Below, piece by piece: positions 1 to 5,359 of a stretch of 6,501 nucleotides of DNA (position 1 is its first letter; each line of letters begins with the position of its first letter). Source of the stretch: Rhodospirillales bacterium (GTDB lineage: Bacteria > Pseudomonadota > Alphaproteobacteria > Acetobacterales > Acetobacteraceae). Made by a program: the position numbers and the translations under genes. A model generated the notes under the pieces. The model was not told the origin of the DNA. It worked only from the letters and a program-made list of their open reading frames with translations, and ran no database searches. The stretch spans positions 1 to 6,501 of the forward strand of contig JAGWZS010000104.1 in assembly GCA_018971905.1 (NCBI GenBank). The letters are read 5' to 3'.

Positions 1-190
1 GCTGGCGCGTGGGCCGCTGGCGGCGGCGCTGGTTTCCATGGCGCTGGGGCTGGCGGCTTGCTGGGGGGGCATTGGTTTGGCTTATGCCTCCTATGGCTGG
101 ACACCAGGGCGCACCTGGCCGGTGAGTTTTTTCATCGTGGCGCTATTGCTGGTGTTTTATGCCGCCTCCGGGCTGAGGCGGCGGGCATGA
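1..190 (+). CDS. Metal ABC transporter permease, C-terminal end (ABC-3 / ZnuB family), partial
   Basis: Only the last 62 residues are present; the reading frame is already open at base 2 and ends in TGA at 188-190. The peptide has two hydrophobic stretches (around ALVSMALGLAACWGGIGLAY and PVSFFIVALLLVFYAASG) followed by a basic tail, LRRRA. This is how ABC-3 type zinc/manganese permeases of the inner membrane end. The segment MALGLA..GIGLAY resembles the matching place in the next gene (MALALGLAWAALGLAY), so the two look like tandem paralogues. The stop codon overlaps the next start as ATGA, which implies one operon and translational coupling. Family assignment rests on this short tail plus its neighbours. 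Zinc as substrate is inferred from the adjacent Zur. The ATPase and the substrate-binding protein would be expected upstream, outside the window. Confidence 0.65.
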   Translation, partial: LARGPLAAALVSMALGLAACWGGIGLAYASYGWTPGRTWPVSFFIVALLLVFYAASGLRRRA

Positions 191-957
191 GCTACCTCGC
201 CCAGATCTGGCTGGCCGCCAGCCTGGTGGCGCTGGCGGCAGGTGCTGGCGGGTTTGTTGTGGTGTTGCGCCGGGCCGGGTTTGCCGCCCACGCTTTGCCT
301 ATGGCGGCGTTTCCAGGGGCGGCGGCAGCCGCGCTGCTTGGGTTTCCGCTTTGGGCCGGGCTGGCGGGGTTTGCTTTGGGTGGCGCCGGAATGCTCGTGC
401 TGGTGCAGCGCGCTGCCCGGCGCGATGCCGCCACCGCCATGCTGCTAGCGGCGTTGCTGGCGCTGGGGGCATTATTTCTCTCACTCTCTGGCCGGTATGC
501 GGGGGCTGTTTATGGGTTGCTGTTCGGGCAGGTTTTCGCGCTGAGTCTGGGTGATCTGCCCATGCTCGGGCTGGTTGGGTTTTGTGTGCCACTGTTGCTC
601 TGGCTGGGGTTGCGGCCGTTGAGCCTTTCGGCTCTTTCGCCCGAGCTGATGCAGGTGCAAGGCGGGCGGCCCTGGGTGGCTGAGCTGCTGTTTCTGGTTT
701 TGCTGGCGTTGGCGGCGGGGTTTGCCGTGCCGCTGACCGGGGTGCTGCTGGTATTCAGCCTGATGCTGGGGCCTGGGGCAACGGCGGCGCGGCTGTGCAG
801 CCGGCCCGGCGCCGGGTTTCTGCTGGCTATGGCGCTGGCGCTGGGGCTGGCCTGGGCGGCGCTGGGGCTGGCCTATGTGAGCGACTGGCCAGTGGGGTTT
901 TTCACCGGTGTGGGTGCGGCGTTGATCTATCTGTTGGCCCGGCTGAAGCGGGTTTAG
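187..957 (+). CDS. Metal (probably zinc) ABC transporter permease, ABC-3 / ZnuB family
   Basis: A 256-residue, almost wholly hydrophobic protein with about seven or eight membrane spans, matching the usual 260-280 residues of ABC-3 permeases (the ZnuB, SitC/D and MntB family). The N-terminal part carries VVVLRRAGFAAHALPMAAFPG, the family's early segment in which a first span is followed by a polar turn and an A/G-rich helix. The PLTGVLLVFSLMLGPGATA region near residues 182-200 matches the conserved cytoplasmic coupling loop and following helix. It would form the membrane channel of a high-affinity metal importer together with an ATPase and a periplasmic binding protein, neither of which is visible. 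I chose the ATG at 187 because it overlaps the previous stop (ATGA) and starts the family-like sequence. The in-frame start at 58 would add 43 residues that are only the other-frame reading of the upstream permease. The last 56 bp overlap zur on the opposite strand. Two permeases in tandem recall SitCD/YfeCD, so manganese or iron is possible, but Zur next door favours zinc. Confidence 0.85.
   Translation: MSYLAQIWLAASLVALAAGAGGFVVVLRRAGFAAHALPMAAFPGAAAAALLGFPLWAGLAGFALGGAGMLVLVQRAARRDAATAMLLAALLALGALFLSLSGRYAGAVYGLLFGQVFALSLGDLPMLGLVGFCVPLLLWLGLRPLSLSALSPELMQVQGGRPWVAELLFLVLLALAAGFAVPLTGVLLVFSLMLGPGATAARLCSRPGAGFLLAMALALGLAWAALGLAYVSDWPVGFFTGVGAALIYLLARLKRV
837..874 (+). repeat. 17-bp direct repeat at 21-bp period inside the permease gene
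   Basis: GGCGCTGGGGCTGGCCT occurs at 837-853 and again exactly at 858-874. The 21-bp period is seven codons, giving the repeated peptide ALGLAWA then ALGLAYV in the next-to-last membrane span. It could be a small in-frame slippage duplication or codon bias in an A/L/G-rich helix. Confidence 0.7.
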
Positions 958-1417
958 CCGCGCAGGCGGCGCAAAGCCCGTCCACCTCCACCACCGCGCG
1001 GGTTGGGGTAAAGCCGTGTTTGGTGGCGGCTTGCGCCAATGCATCTGAAACCGCGCGATCCTCGATCTCGGTGACGCTGCCGCAGCCTTTGCATATCAGA
1101 AATTGCGCATCCGCGTGGCCGTGGTCGGCCTCGGCGCAGGGGATGAAGGCATTCAACTGCTCAATTTTATGGATGAGCTTGTTCTCCAGCAGAAAGTCAA
1201 GCGTGCGGTAAATGGTTGGCGGCACCGCGGATTTTCTGATCAGCTTGAGCTGGTCAAGGAGCTGATAAGCGGTAACGGGGGTTTGCGCGCTCAGAATCAG
1301 CGCCAGCACGTCACGCCGCAGGGCGGTAAGCTGTGCACCGTTCTGGGTACAGGCTGCCTCGGCTGCGTTCAGCTGGGTGGCGACATCACGCGAACAAGGG
1401 GCGGCATCATGCGGCAT
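902..1417 (-). CDS. zur: Zinc uptake regulator Zur (Fur family transcriptional repressor)
   Basis: A 171-residue Fur-family protein, closest in remembered sequence to E. coli Zur. Shared stretches are TAYQLLDQL, PPTIYRTLDFLLE (recognition helix, about residues 66-78), HKIEQLNAFIPC, QFLICKGCGSV and DGLCAAC. Zinc ligands are visible: a structural four-cysteine site at C109/C112 and C149/C152, and likely sensory-site residues H83, C94 and H101 with an acidic residue near 117-119. With zinc bound, Zur dimers repress zinc-uptake genes, so the adjacent ABC permeases are the expected target. The ATG at 1417 gives the family-like N-terminus. The frame stays open far upstream, and an ATG at 1456 would add 13 residues. 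Neither has a clear Shine-Dalgarno, so the start is uncertain. After the last CxxC there is a tail of about 19 residues ending in TPHPHR; its codons overlap the end of the permease on the other strand. Confidence 0.93.
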   Translation of the reverse strand: MPHDAAPCSRDVATQLNAAEAACTQNGAQLTALRRDVLALILSAQTPVTAYQLLDQLKLIRKSAVPPTIYRTLDFLLENKLIHKIEQLNAFIPCAEADHGHADAQFLICKGCGSVTEIEDRAVSDALAQAATKHGFTPTRAVVEVDGLCAACAAKPASAGPTDRSTPHPHR

Positions 1418-1591
1418 GGCGGGACTGTAGGCGATCCACGCCGTGGCGGCCAGCATTTGCGGTAAACAGCTGGCTCTGCTGTAAAGATAATACAAGCCTG
1501 CCATCGTGTTACAGGGATAAGGCAGGGCATCGATTGCTTTGTTGTTGGGTGTTATTGTTGCGCCATAAGTTAAGCCTTGATCGCAAAAGCG
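1418..1591. promoter_or_regulatory. Divergent zur / CDF exporter intergenic region with candidate promoters and inverted repeats
   Basis: This gap of about 174 bp should hold both divergent promoters and is AT-richer than the flanking genes. For zur (- strand) there is a TATTAT -10-like hexamer at 1487-1492, with only weak -35-like sequence upstream. For the exporter (+ strand) TTGTTG at 1542-1547 lies 16 bp before CATAAG at 1564-1569, which would start transcription very near the start codon. Two inverted repeats are visible: ACAGC (1466-1470) with GCTGT (1478-1482), and CCTGCC (1497-1502) with GGCAGG (1521-1526). The first lies just downstream of the zur -10 and the second spans its upstream side, so either could be an operator. 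I do not see a clean Zur box of the AT-rich GTTATAATATAAC kind. These are pattern-level calls. Confidence 0.4.
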
Positions 1592-2491
1592 ATGAATCCG
1601 GTTCTTAATACCGCTGCGGTCAGCATTGCCGTGGGATGCCTGGTGCTGGGCTGCAAATGGCTTGCAGCGGCTGTAAGCGGCAGTACCGCGCTGTTCTCTG
1701 ATGCGCTGGAGAGCGTGGTGAATATCGTTTCTTCCGGGATGGCGATGTATGCGCTTTATATTGGCGCCAAGCCGGCGGATGCCACGCATCCATACGGCCA
1801 TGCCAAGGCGGAGCTGATTAGCGCCATTGCCACCGGCGCAATGATTCTGGTGGCGGCACTGGTGATTTTTCAACGCGCGATCCTCGAGTTGTCTGCGCCG
1901 AAACCGCTGGTGCCGCTGCTTGGCGGGCTGGGGTTGGGGCTGTTGCTGAACGGGCTTGCGGGCGGGATCAATCTTATCTGGGCGCTTTATTTGCGGCACG
2001 TGGCAAGGCTGCGGCTTTCACCGGCACTTGCGGCGGATGCGCAGCATCTTTTCAGCGATGTGTGGACAACCTGCGGCATTGTGGTGGCCTTGTTGGGGGC
2101 GGCACTGGTGCATTGGCCGGTGCTGGACCCGCTGGTGGCGCTGGGGATTGCCGCCCAAATCACCATGATGGGCGGACGGACCGTGCTGGCCGCGGTGAGC
2201 GGGCTGCTGGACGAAGCGCCCCCGCCCGATGTGACCGCCAAGGTGCAGGAACTGGTGGGGGAACATGCCTCAGGCGCGATCGAGGCGCATGATTTCAGGA
2301 TGCGCCAGGCGGGAAGCTCAAGTTTTCTTGAATTCCATCTGGTGGTGCCAGGTGCGATGAGTGTGGAGGCGGCGCACGTGATTTGCGACCGCATCGAAGC
2401 GGCTTTGAAGAAAGAGAAACCCGGGTTGATTATTACCATTCACGTTGAGCCTGAAGCAAAGGCGAAACATGAAGGTGTGCGGCTGCGGTGA
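1592..2491 (+). CDS. Cation diffusion facilitator (CDF) family metal exporter
   Basis: A 299-residue inner-membrane divalent-cation/proton antiporter, the usual length for bacterial CDF proteins such as YiiP/FieF. The N-terminal two thirds holds about six membrane spans. The family signature PADATHPYGHAKAE (61-74) follows the second span, and the fifth carries the HxxxD half of the transport site (H152, D156). The C-terminal cytoplasmic domain begins near 210 with the regulatory metal-site residues known from YiiP all apparently kept: H233 in HDFRMRQAG, H249, H262, H284, and E286 in place of Asp. In the second span, where YiiP has DxxxD, the sequence is SDALESVVN, placing E40 and N44 at those positions with D37 one turn earlier. 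I chose the ATG at 1592; a TTG at 1577 would add five residues. No good Shine-Dalgarno precedes either. The stop overlaps the tonB-like start (GTGA). Zinc export is the likely role given zur next door; manganese, iron or cobalt cannot be excluded. Confidence 0.9.
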   Translation: MNPVLNTAAVSIAVGCLVLGCKWLAAAVSGSTALFSDALESVVNIVSSGMAMYALYIGAKPADATHPYGHAKAELISAIATGAMILVAALVIFQRAILELSAPKPLVPLLGGLGLGLLLNGLAGGINLIWALYLRHVARLRLSPALAADAQHLFSDVWTTCGIVVALLGAALVHWPVLDPLVALGIAAQITMMGGRTVLAAVSGLLDEAPPPDVTAKVQELVGEHASGAIEAHDFRMRQAGSSSFLEFHLVVPGAMSVEAAHVICDRIEAALKKEKPGLIITIHVEPEAKAKHEGVRLR

Positions 2492-3237
2492 GCTGGCCAT
2501 CGCCAGATCCGCCGGCACGCTTGTCTCTGGTGGATCTGGCGCGCGCGCCCTCCATGGCTGGGCCTGCCTTGCACGCCAGCGCGGTGGACAGGCTGGAGGC
2601 TGAAACACCGTTGCCAGCGGGCTGGCCCTGGCGCCTGGCGGGGCTGGCGGGGCTGGCGCATATTGCCTTGGCGGTGCTGCTGGTGCTGGCAGGGCGGCTG
2701 CATTTGCCAGCGCCGCCGCCAGCGCCGGTTTCAATTCAGCTGGTTTCGGAAACCATTCCGCAGGGCGCCAGTGCAACGCGCGCCGCCGCGCCACCCTTGC
2801 CGGTGCCGCCGCCGCCGATGCCCAGCCAGGTGGCAGAGCAACTGCCAGAGCCGCCACCCGCCATGCCGCCATCGCAAACAATTTCGGCGGCACATCCAGC
2901 TGCCCAGGTGGTCAGTGGCGCCAGAATAAAGGCGGTGAAGACGGCGCGTGTGACTGTTGCGGTAACGCACCCTGCGGTGCCCTTCGCCGATAATCAGGCG
3001 CCGGATTATCCTCAGGCGGATATTGACGCGGGAGAGCAGGGGGTGGTGCGCTTTGTGCTACAGCTCGGGGCCGATGGGCGTGTGCAAGGTTTCCGGCTGA
3101 CCCAAAGCAGCGGCTATGCGGATTTGGATGCCAACGTGCGCGCGGCGGCGATGGGATGGCGCTACCAGCCCGCCATGCGCAATGGTGTGGCGGTGCCGTC
3201 GGTTGTACAGTTTTTCGTGAAATTCACGCCGCATTAG
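2488..3237 (+). CDS. TonB-like energy transducer
   Basis: A 249-residue protein with the full TonB layout. A cytoplasmic N-terminus of about 48 residues is followed by one membrane span (about 49-69) and a long proline-rich periplasmic linker (about 74-130, with PAPPPAP, PLPVPPPPMP and PEPPPAMPP). The C-terminal TonB domain (about 165-246) contains APDYPQ (YP at 174-175), GVVRFVLQLGADGRV and WRYQPA. H58 in the span matches the histidine of the TonB SxxxH motif, though the serine four residues earlier is alanine here. TonB passes ExbBD-derived energy to outer-membrane receptors for metals, siderophores or cobalamin; exbB, exbD and a receptor are not in the window. The GTG at 2488 overlaps the exporter stop (GTGA), with AAGG 12 bases upstream. 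An ATG at 2554 would shorten the unusually long cytoplasmic tail to about 26 residues and is a real alternative. Co-transcription with the CDF gene suggests a metal-linked TonB copy rather than the housekeeping one. Confidence 0.87.
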   Translation: MSWPSPDPPARLSLVDLARAPSMAGPALHASAVDRLEAETPLPAGWPWRLAGLAGLAHIALAVLLVLAGRLHLPAPPPAPVSIQLVSETIPQGASATRAAAPPLPVPPPPMPSQVAEQLPEPPPAMPPSQTISAAHPAAQVVSGARIKAVKTARVTVAVTHPAVPFADNQAPDYPQADIDAGEQGVVRFVLQLGADGRVQGFRLTQSSGYADLDANVRAAAMGWRYQPAMRNGVAVPSVVQFFVKFTPH

Positions 3238-3243
3238 CCATGC

Positions 3244-3271
3244 TTGCCGGGCTGCGCGCCCATGCTACGCT
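3244..3271 (+). promoter_or_regulatory. Candidate sigma-70-type promoter for csaA (leaderless)
   Basis: TTGCCG at 3244-3249 and TACGCT at 3266-3271 are separated by 16 bp. Written as TTGCCGGG, 12 bases, GCTACGCTC, this resembles the housekeeping promoter consensus described for Caulobacter-type alphaproteobacteria. Transcription would start about 6-8 bases after the -10, at or right next to the csaA ATG at 3278. There is no Shine-Dalgarno in the 40 bp between the tonB-like stop and this ATG, consistent with a leaderless mRNA. The identification is by eye. Confidence 0.45.
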
Positions 3272-3277
3272 CTGGCC

Positions 3278-3649
3278 ATGCACCTCCCCCAACCGCATGA
3301 GGCGCCCGCGGCGGCGCAGATCGACTTCAGTCAATTTCTGGCGGTGGATATCCGCATCGGCACGGTGGTGGCGGCAGAGCCTTACCCCGAGGCGCGCAAG
3401 CCCGCTTATAAACTCTCCATCGATTTCGGGCCCGGCATCGGAGTGAGGCGCTCCAGCGCGCAGATTACGAAGCACTACGCGCTGGAGGAACTGGTGGGGC
3501 GGCAGGTGGCGGCGGTGGTGAATTTTCCGTCCCGGCAGATCGGCAAGTTCATGTCCGAAGTGCTGACGCTGGGCTTTCCGGATGCGGATGGAGAGGTGGT
3601 GCTGTTCAAGCCGGACCAGATTGTGCCGAACGGGGCGAGGTTGTTTTAA
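3278..3649 (+). CDS. csaA: CsaA-type tRNA-binding domain protein (export-related chaperone)
   Basis: A 123-residue stand-alone tRNA-binding OB-fold protein, slightly longer than the roughly 110 residues of B. subtilis CsaA because of a 13-residue N-terminal extension. Family hallmarks run in order: FLAVDIRIGTVVAAEPYPEA (20-39), KPAYKL (41-46), the SSAQIT..Y strand (59-67), and VVNFPSRQIGKFMSEVLTLG (80-99), the strongest CsaA signature. The domain is homologous to the C-terminal domain of methionyl-tRNA synthetase and to Trbp111/EMAPII. CsaA proteins act as dimers in the cytoplasm and have been described as chaperones with SecB-like, export-related activity; tRNA binding is known for the fold, but the physiological role is not settled. 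The start is the only ATG that gives the family N-terminus. No ribosome-binding site precedes it, and a promoter-like element sits right before it. Its high GC matches the genes to the left, so the composition change begins after its stop. Confidence 0.93.
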   Translation: MHLPQPHEAPAAAQIDFSQFLAVDIRIGTVVAAEPYPEARKPAYKLSIDFGPGIGVRRSSAQITKHYALEELVGRQVAAVVNFPSRQIGKFMSEVLTLGFPDADGEVVLFKPDQIVPNGARLF

Positions 3650-3748
3650 GGGCGGATGGTGGGGAGTTTTGTTTTAAGTTCGGAATGTATTGATTTAAAT
3701 TCTATGGTCCGTTTGGACCGGGAGCGGGATGGTAGCGTTGTGGCACGC
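3650..3748. other. Convergent intergenic region with two short hairpins, edge of low-GC block
   Basis: This gap lies between csaA (+) and the interrupted exported-protein gene (-), which converge here. GGTCC (3706-3710) pairs with GGACC (3715-3719) around a GTTT loop. AGCGT (3734-3738) pairs with ACGCT (3745-3749) around a 6-base loop, at the very end of the - strand gene. Neither is followed by a T run on either strand, so they are weak as intrinsic terminators, although a convergent spot is where terminators are expected. An AT-rich stretch (about 3676-3704) marks the change from the GC-rich left side. No gene is supported here. Confidence 0.4.
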
Positions 3749-4615
3749 TCAATTGATTTGGCATGCGTTCTGGCCGGAAAGCGCGGTATCAACAACCACA
3801 TATAATGCCCGCGCATTTGCAACCACTTTCTCTCTAGAAGGCAATATATCTCCTAGGTTCATTTGAATTAACCACGTATTTTTGAATATCTTGCTGCCGG
3901 GTATCAGCGTTGCCTTTAGGTTTCTGTCTATTTCATAAAGGCCATCGGAGGTTTCTGCTAATGCCACACCGGCCTCAGCCCAATCCGCCAAGGTCACCCC
4001 ATAAGGCGCACTAATACCGAAGGGCATTTTCAGTCGAATCAGCCGCCCATCTGGTTTCAAGTCGAATATTCCCCTTTCTGACACCAACAACGCATGTCCT
4101 ATTGCGGGCAGGTCAACTACGACAGGAAAGGCCCCCAAATTATCAGCAGGACTCTTGGCTACAGGGAAAACCGATACTCCATCATAAAGAAAAAATTCTT
4201 TATCTCCTCTAATTAGATCGCGTTTTATTGAAGTTAGAGGTTGTAAAGTGGTTTGAGAAAAGCCAACCGGATCTGCTAGTGGCAAGACAAACGGAATTTG
4301 TCCTCCCGGAATATTTCGGAATCCTGTGCCAGTAAAAATTTGCCAGCGTTGAAAAGATGGGTGGGATAAGAAATCAGCGCCGCTATTAACGCGGAGCAGT
4401 TGAGTGAACATGCCCGAAAATACGTAGATACTCTTCCCTTCAAACCACCAGCCTGGTTCGAGCTTCTGAGCTGAGAAGCGCTTCTGAGCGCCAATTGAAT
4501 TTCTATGAATTGCGATGATTGTATGATTGGCTGCGGTGCCGGATTTTACGAAAGCAACAATGACGGTCCCAAGAGCCGGAAGGTCGTAAAATTCTGCTCT
4601 ACGATTAAACCCCAT
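3749..4615 (-). CDS. Hypothetical protein, C-terminal part (rear of interrupted gene)
   Basis: A 288-residue open stretch from the first ATG after the in-frame stop. It contains repeated short strand-turn-strand motifs such as ALLVSERGIFDLKPDGRL and ALAETSDGLYEIDRNL, and WWFEGKSIYVFSG nearer its front, suggesting propeller blades. It has no signal peptide of its own. The ATG at 4615 lacks any Shine-Dalgarno, and the frame is open 34 codons further up to the TAA, with no ATG, GTG or TTG in between. Both points argue against an independent gene and for the tail of the upstream protein. The stop TGA at 3749-3751 is followed at once by a short inverted repeat. Function unknown. Confidence 0.45.
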   Translation of the reverse strand: MGFNRRAEFYDLPALGTVIVAFVKSGTAANHTIIAIHRNSIGAQKRFSAQKLEPGWWFEGKSIYVFSGMFTQLLRVNSGADFLSHPSFQRWQIFTGTGFRNIPGGQIPFVLPLADPVGFSQTTLQPLTSIKRDLIRGDKEFFLYDGVSVFPVAKSPADNLGAFPVVVDLPAIGHALLVSERGIFDLKPDGRLIRLKMPFGISAPYGVTLADWAEAGVALAETSDGLYEIDRNLKATLIPGSKIFKNTWLIQMNLGDILPSREKVVANARALYVVVDTALSGQNACQIN

Positions 4616-4717
4616 ACCAATGGAAAAATAATGAGGATCAAAATTCCCTAAGTCTTTCCAAGCTCCATCATCGGTACGAAGATGAATATTCCCGTCGACA
4701 TCAATGATAACAGTCGC

Positions 4718-5359
4718 TTAGAGTGACGGAGAGTCGTAGACATTTGTTATGCCCTGAATTCCCTGCGGAGCGAGTATATTTCCTGGCAGCCAAGAGGAGA
4801 TGCCGTCAGCTCCAACCACATATGGGTGCCCGCCGGGCTTGAGGATAATCGTTTGGTGACTCTTGGAGAGGATCATGGGCCCGCTCAGCCACTGGTAGCT
4901 GTTATCAGCGAAAAAGGGGGTTTTGAATATCGTATGGAAATTTCTATTCCCGGGAGACATTACAGTAATAGCCGGCTGAAAACCGTTAACCGTGACGATT
5001 CTGGAACTCCACGGCTCTTCTACCCAATGGTCCGTGTCGTAATCTTGTTGCGGAAAAATTCCGTAAAATCGGACCAAGCGGCGATTTTGATCAATCCACC
5101 AACTCGGCTGATCGGGACCGGCTGCGACACGGGCCACAAATATCGGGCTTGGGGCTCCGGGAAATACAGACGGCGCACCCAGGTATACTCCATTATTGAT
5201 GGGATAACCTTTGTAGAGCTTTTTGTGGTTTAGGTTGACGGGTAAAAGGCAAAAGTGTGAGGGAGCACCTTGGGCGGGATGGGCATACGCTGACGACGAA
5301 GCACATGCCGCCAGAAAGACCGCGAGCATAAAAAGTCTACTGATGTCGCGTGCAATCAA
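4718..5359 (-). CDS. Hypothetical exported protein, N-terminal part (front of interrupted gene)
   Basis: The open part before the in-frame stop is 213 codons from a TTG at 5359. I prefer this start because GGGGG (- strand, 5372-5368) lies 8 bases upstream and because it yields a compact export signal, MIARDISRLFMLAVFLAAC. That signal can be read two ways: a lipobox LAAC with the cysteine at residue 19, which would make it a lipoprotein, or a signal-peptidase I site after AYA nine residues downstream of C19's serine run, just before HPAQ. An ATG at 5458 gives a longer, unconvincing N-terminus, and an ATG at 5329 leaves no basic n-region. The mature part is rich in W, Y, P and G (SWWIDQ, DHWVEEPWSSR, YQWLSGP), typical of secreted all-beta proteins. 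If the stop is real, the product would be a truncated periplasmic or outer-membrane-associated fragment. Function unknown. Confidence 0.5.
   Translation of the reverse strand: MIARDISRLFMLAVFLAACASSSAYAHPAQGAPSHFCLLPVNLNHKKLYKGYPINNGVYLGAPSVFPGAPSPIFVARVAAGPDQPSWWIDQNRRLVRFYGIFPQQDYDTDHWVEEPWSSRIVTVNGFQPAITVMSPGNRNFHTIFKTPFFADNSYQWLSGPMILSKSHQTIILKPGGHPYVVGADGISSWLPGNILAPQGIQGITNVYDSPSL

Larger units (their letters stand above)
3749..5359 (-). pseudogene. Exported beta-propeller-like protein gene interrupted by one in-frame stop
   Basis: The two open stretches 4718-5359 and 3749-4717 are in the same - strand frame and separated by a single TAA at 4718-4720. Without it the frame encodes a protein of about 536 residues. 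Continuity is supported by the 34 codons right after the stop, before the first later ATG. They are open and read as sensible protein (ATVIIDVDGNIHLRTDDG). That segment resembles strand-turn-strand units found on both sides of the stop: SWWIDQNRRLVRFYG, YVVGADGISSWLPG, ALLVSERGIFDLKPDG and ALAETSDGLYEID. Such repeats suggest a beta-propeller or similar all-beta fold. The front end carries an export signal. I do not recognise the family. It may be a young pseudogene (one point change, otherwise intact), a readthrough gene, or a sequencing error. The gene is AT-richer than its neighbours, which suggests acquisition from elsewhere. Confidence 0.65.

Noticed and set aside
58..189. Upstream in-frame start for the second permease at 58
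   Set aside because: The extra 43 residues are the out-of-frame reading of the first permease's 3' end and are not family-like; the ATGA overlap at 187 is the natural start.
481..1044. 187-residue - strand frame opposite the permease
   Set aside because: Composition is Q/P/R/H-rich, typical of the mirror frame of a GC-rich membrane protein gene, and it conflicts with both the permease and zur.
1418..1999. Long N-terminal extension of zur up to 1999
   Set aside because: It is antisense to the CDF gene, is Q/R/P/H-rich low-complexity translation, and spans the divergent promoter gap.
2318..2893. 191-residue - strand frame opposite CDF/tonB
   Set aside because: A/P/R-rich mirror of the proline-rich TonB linker, with no recognisable motif.
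3689..3759. Direct repeat ATTGATTT at 3689-3696 and 3752-3759 as a possible insertion target duplication
   Set aside because: Eight bases in AT-rich DNA are expected by chance, and the two copies do not flank the foreign-looking block.
4826..5233. 135-residue + strand frame inside the low-GC block
   Set aside because: Antisense to the better supported frame with the signal peptide; no ribosome-binding site and no family features.
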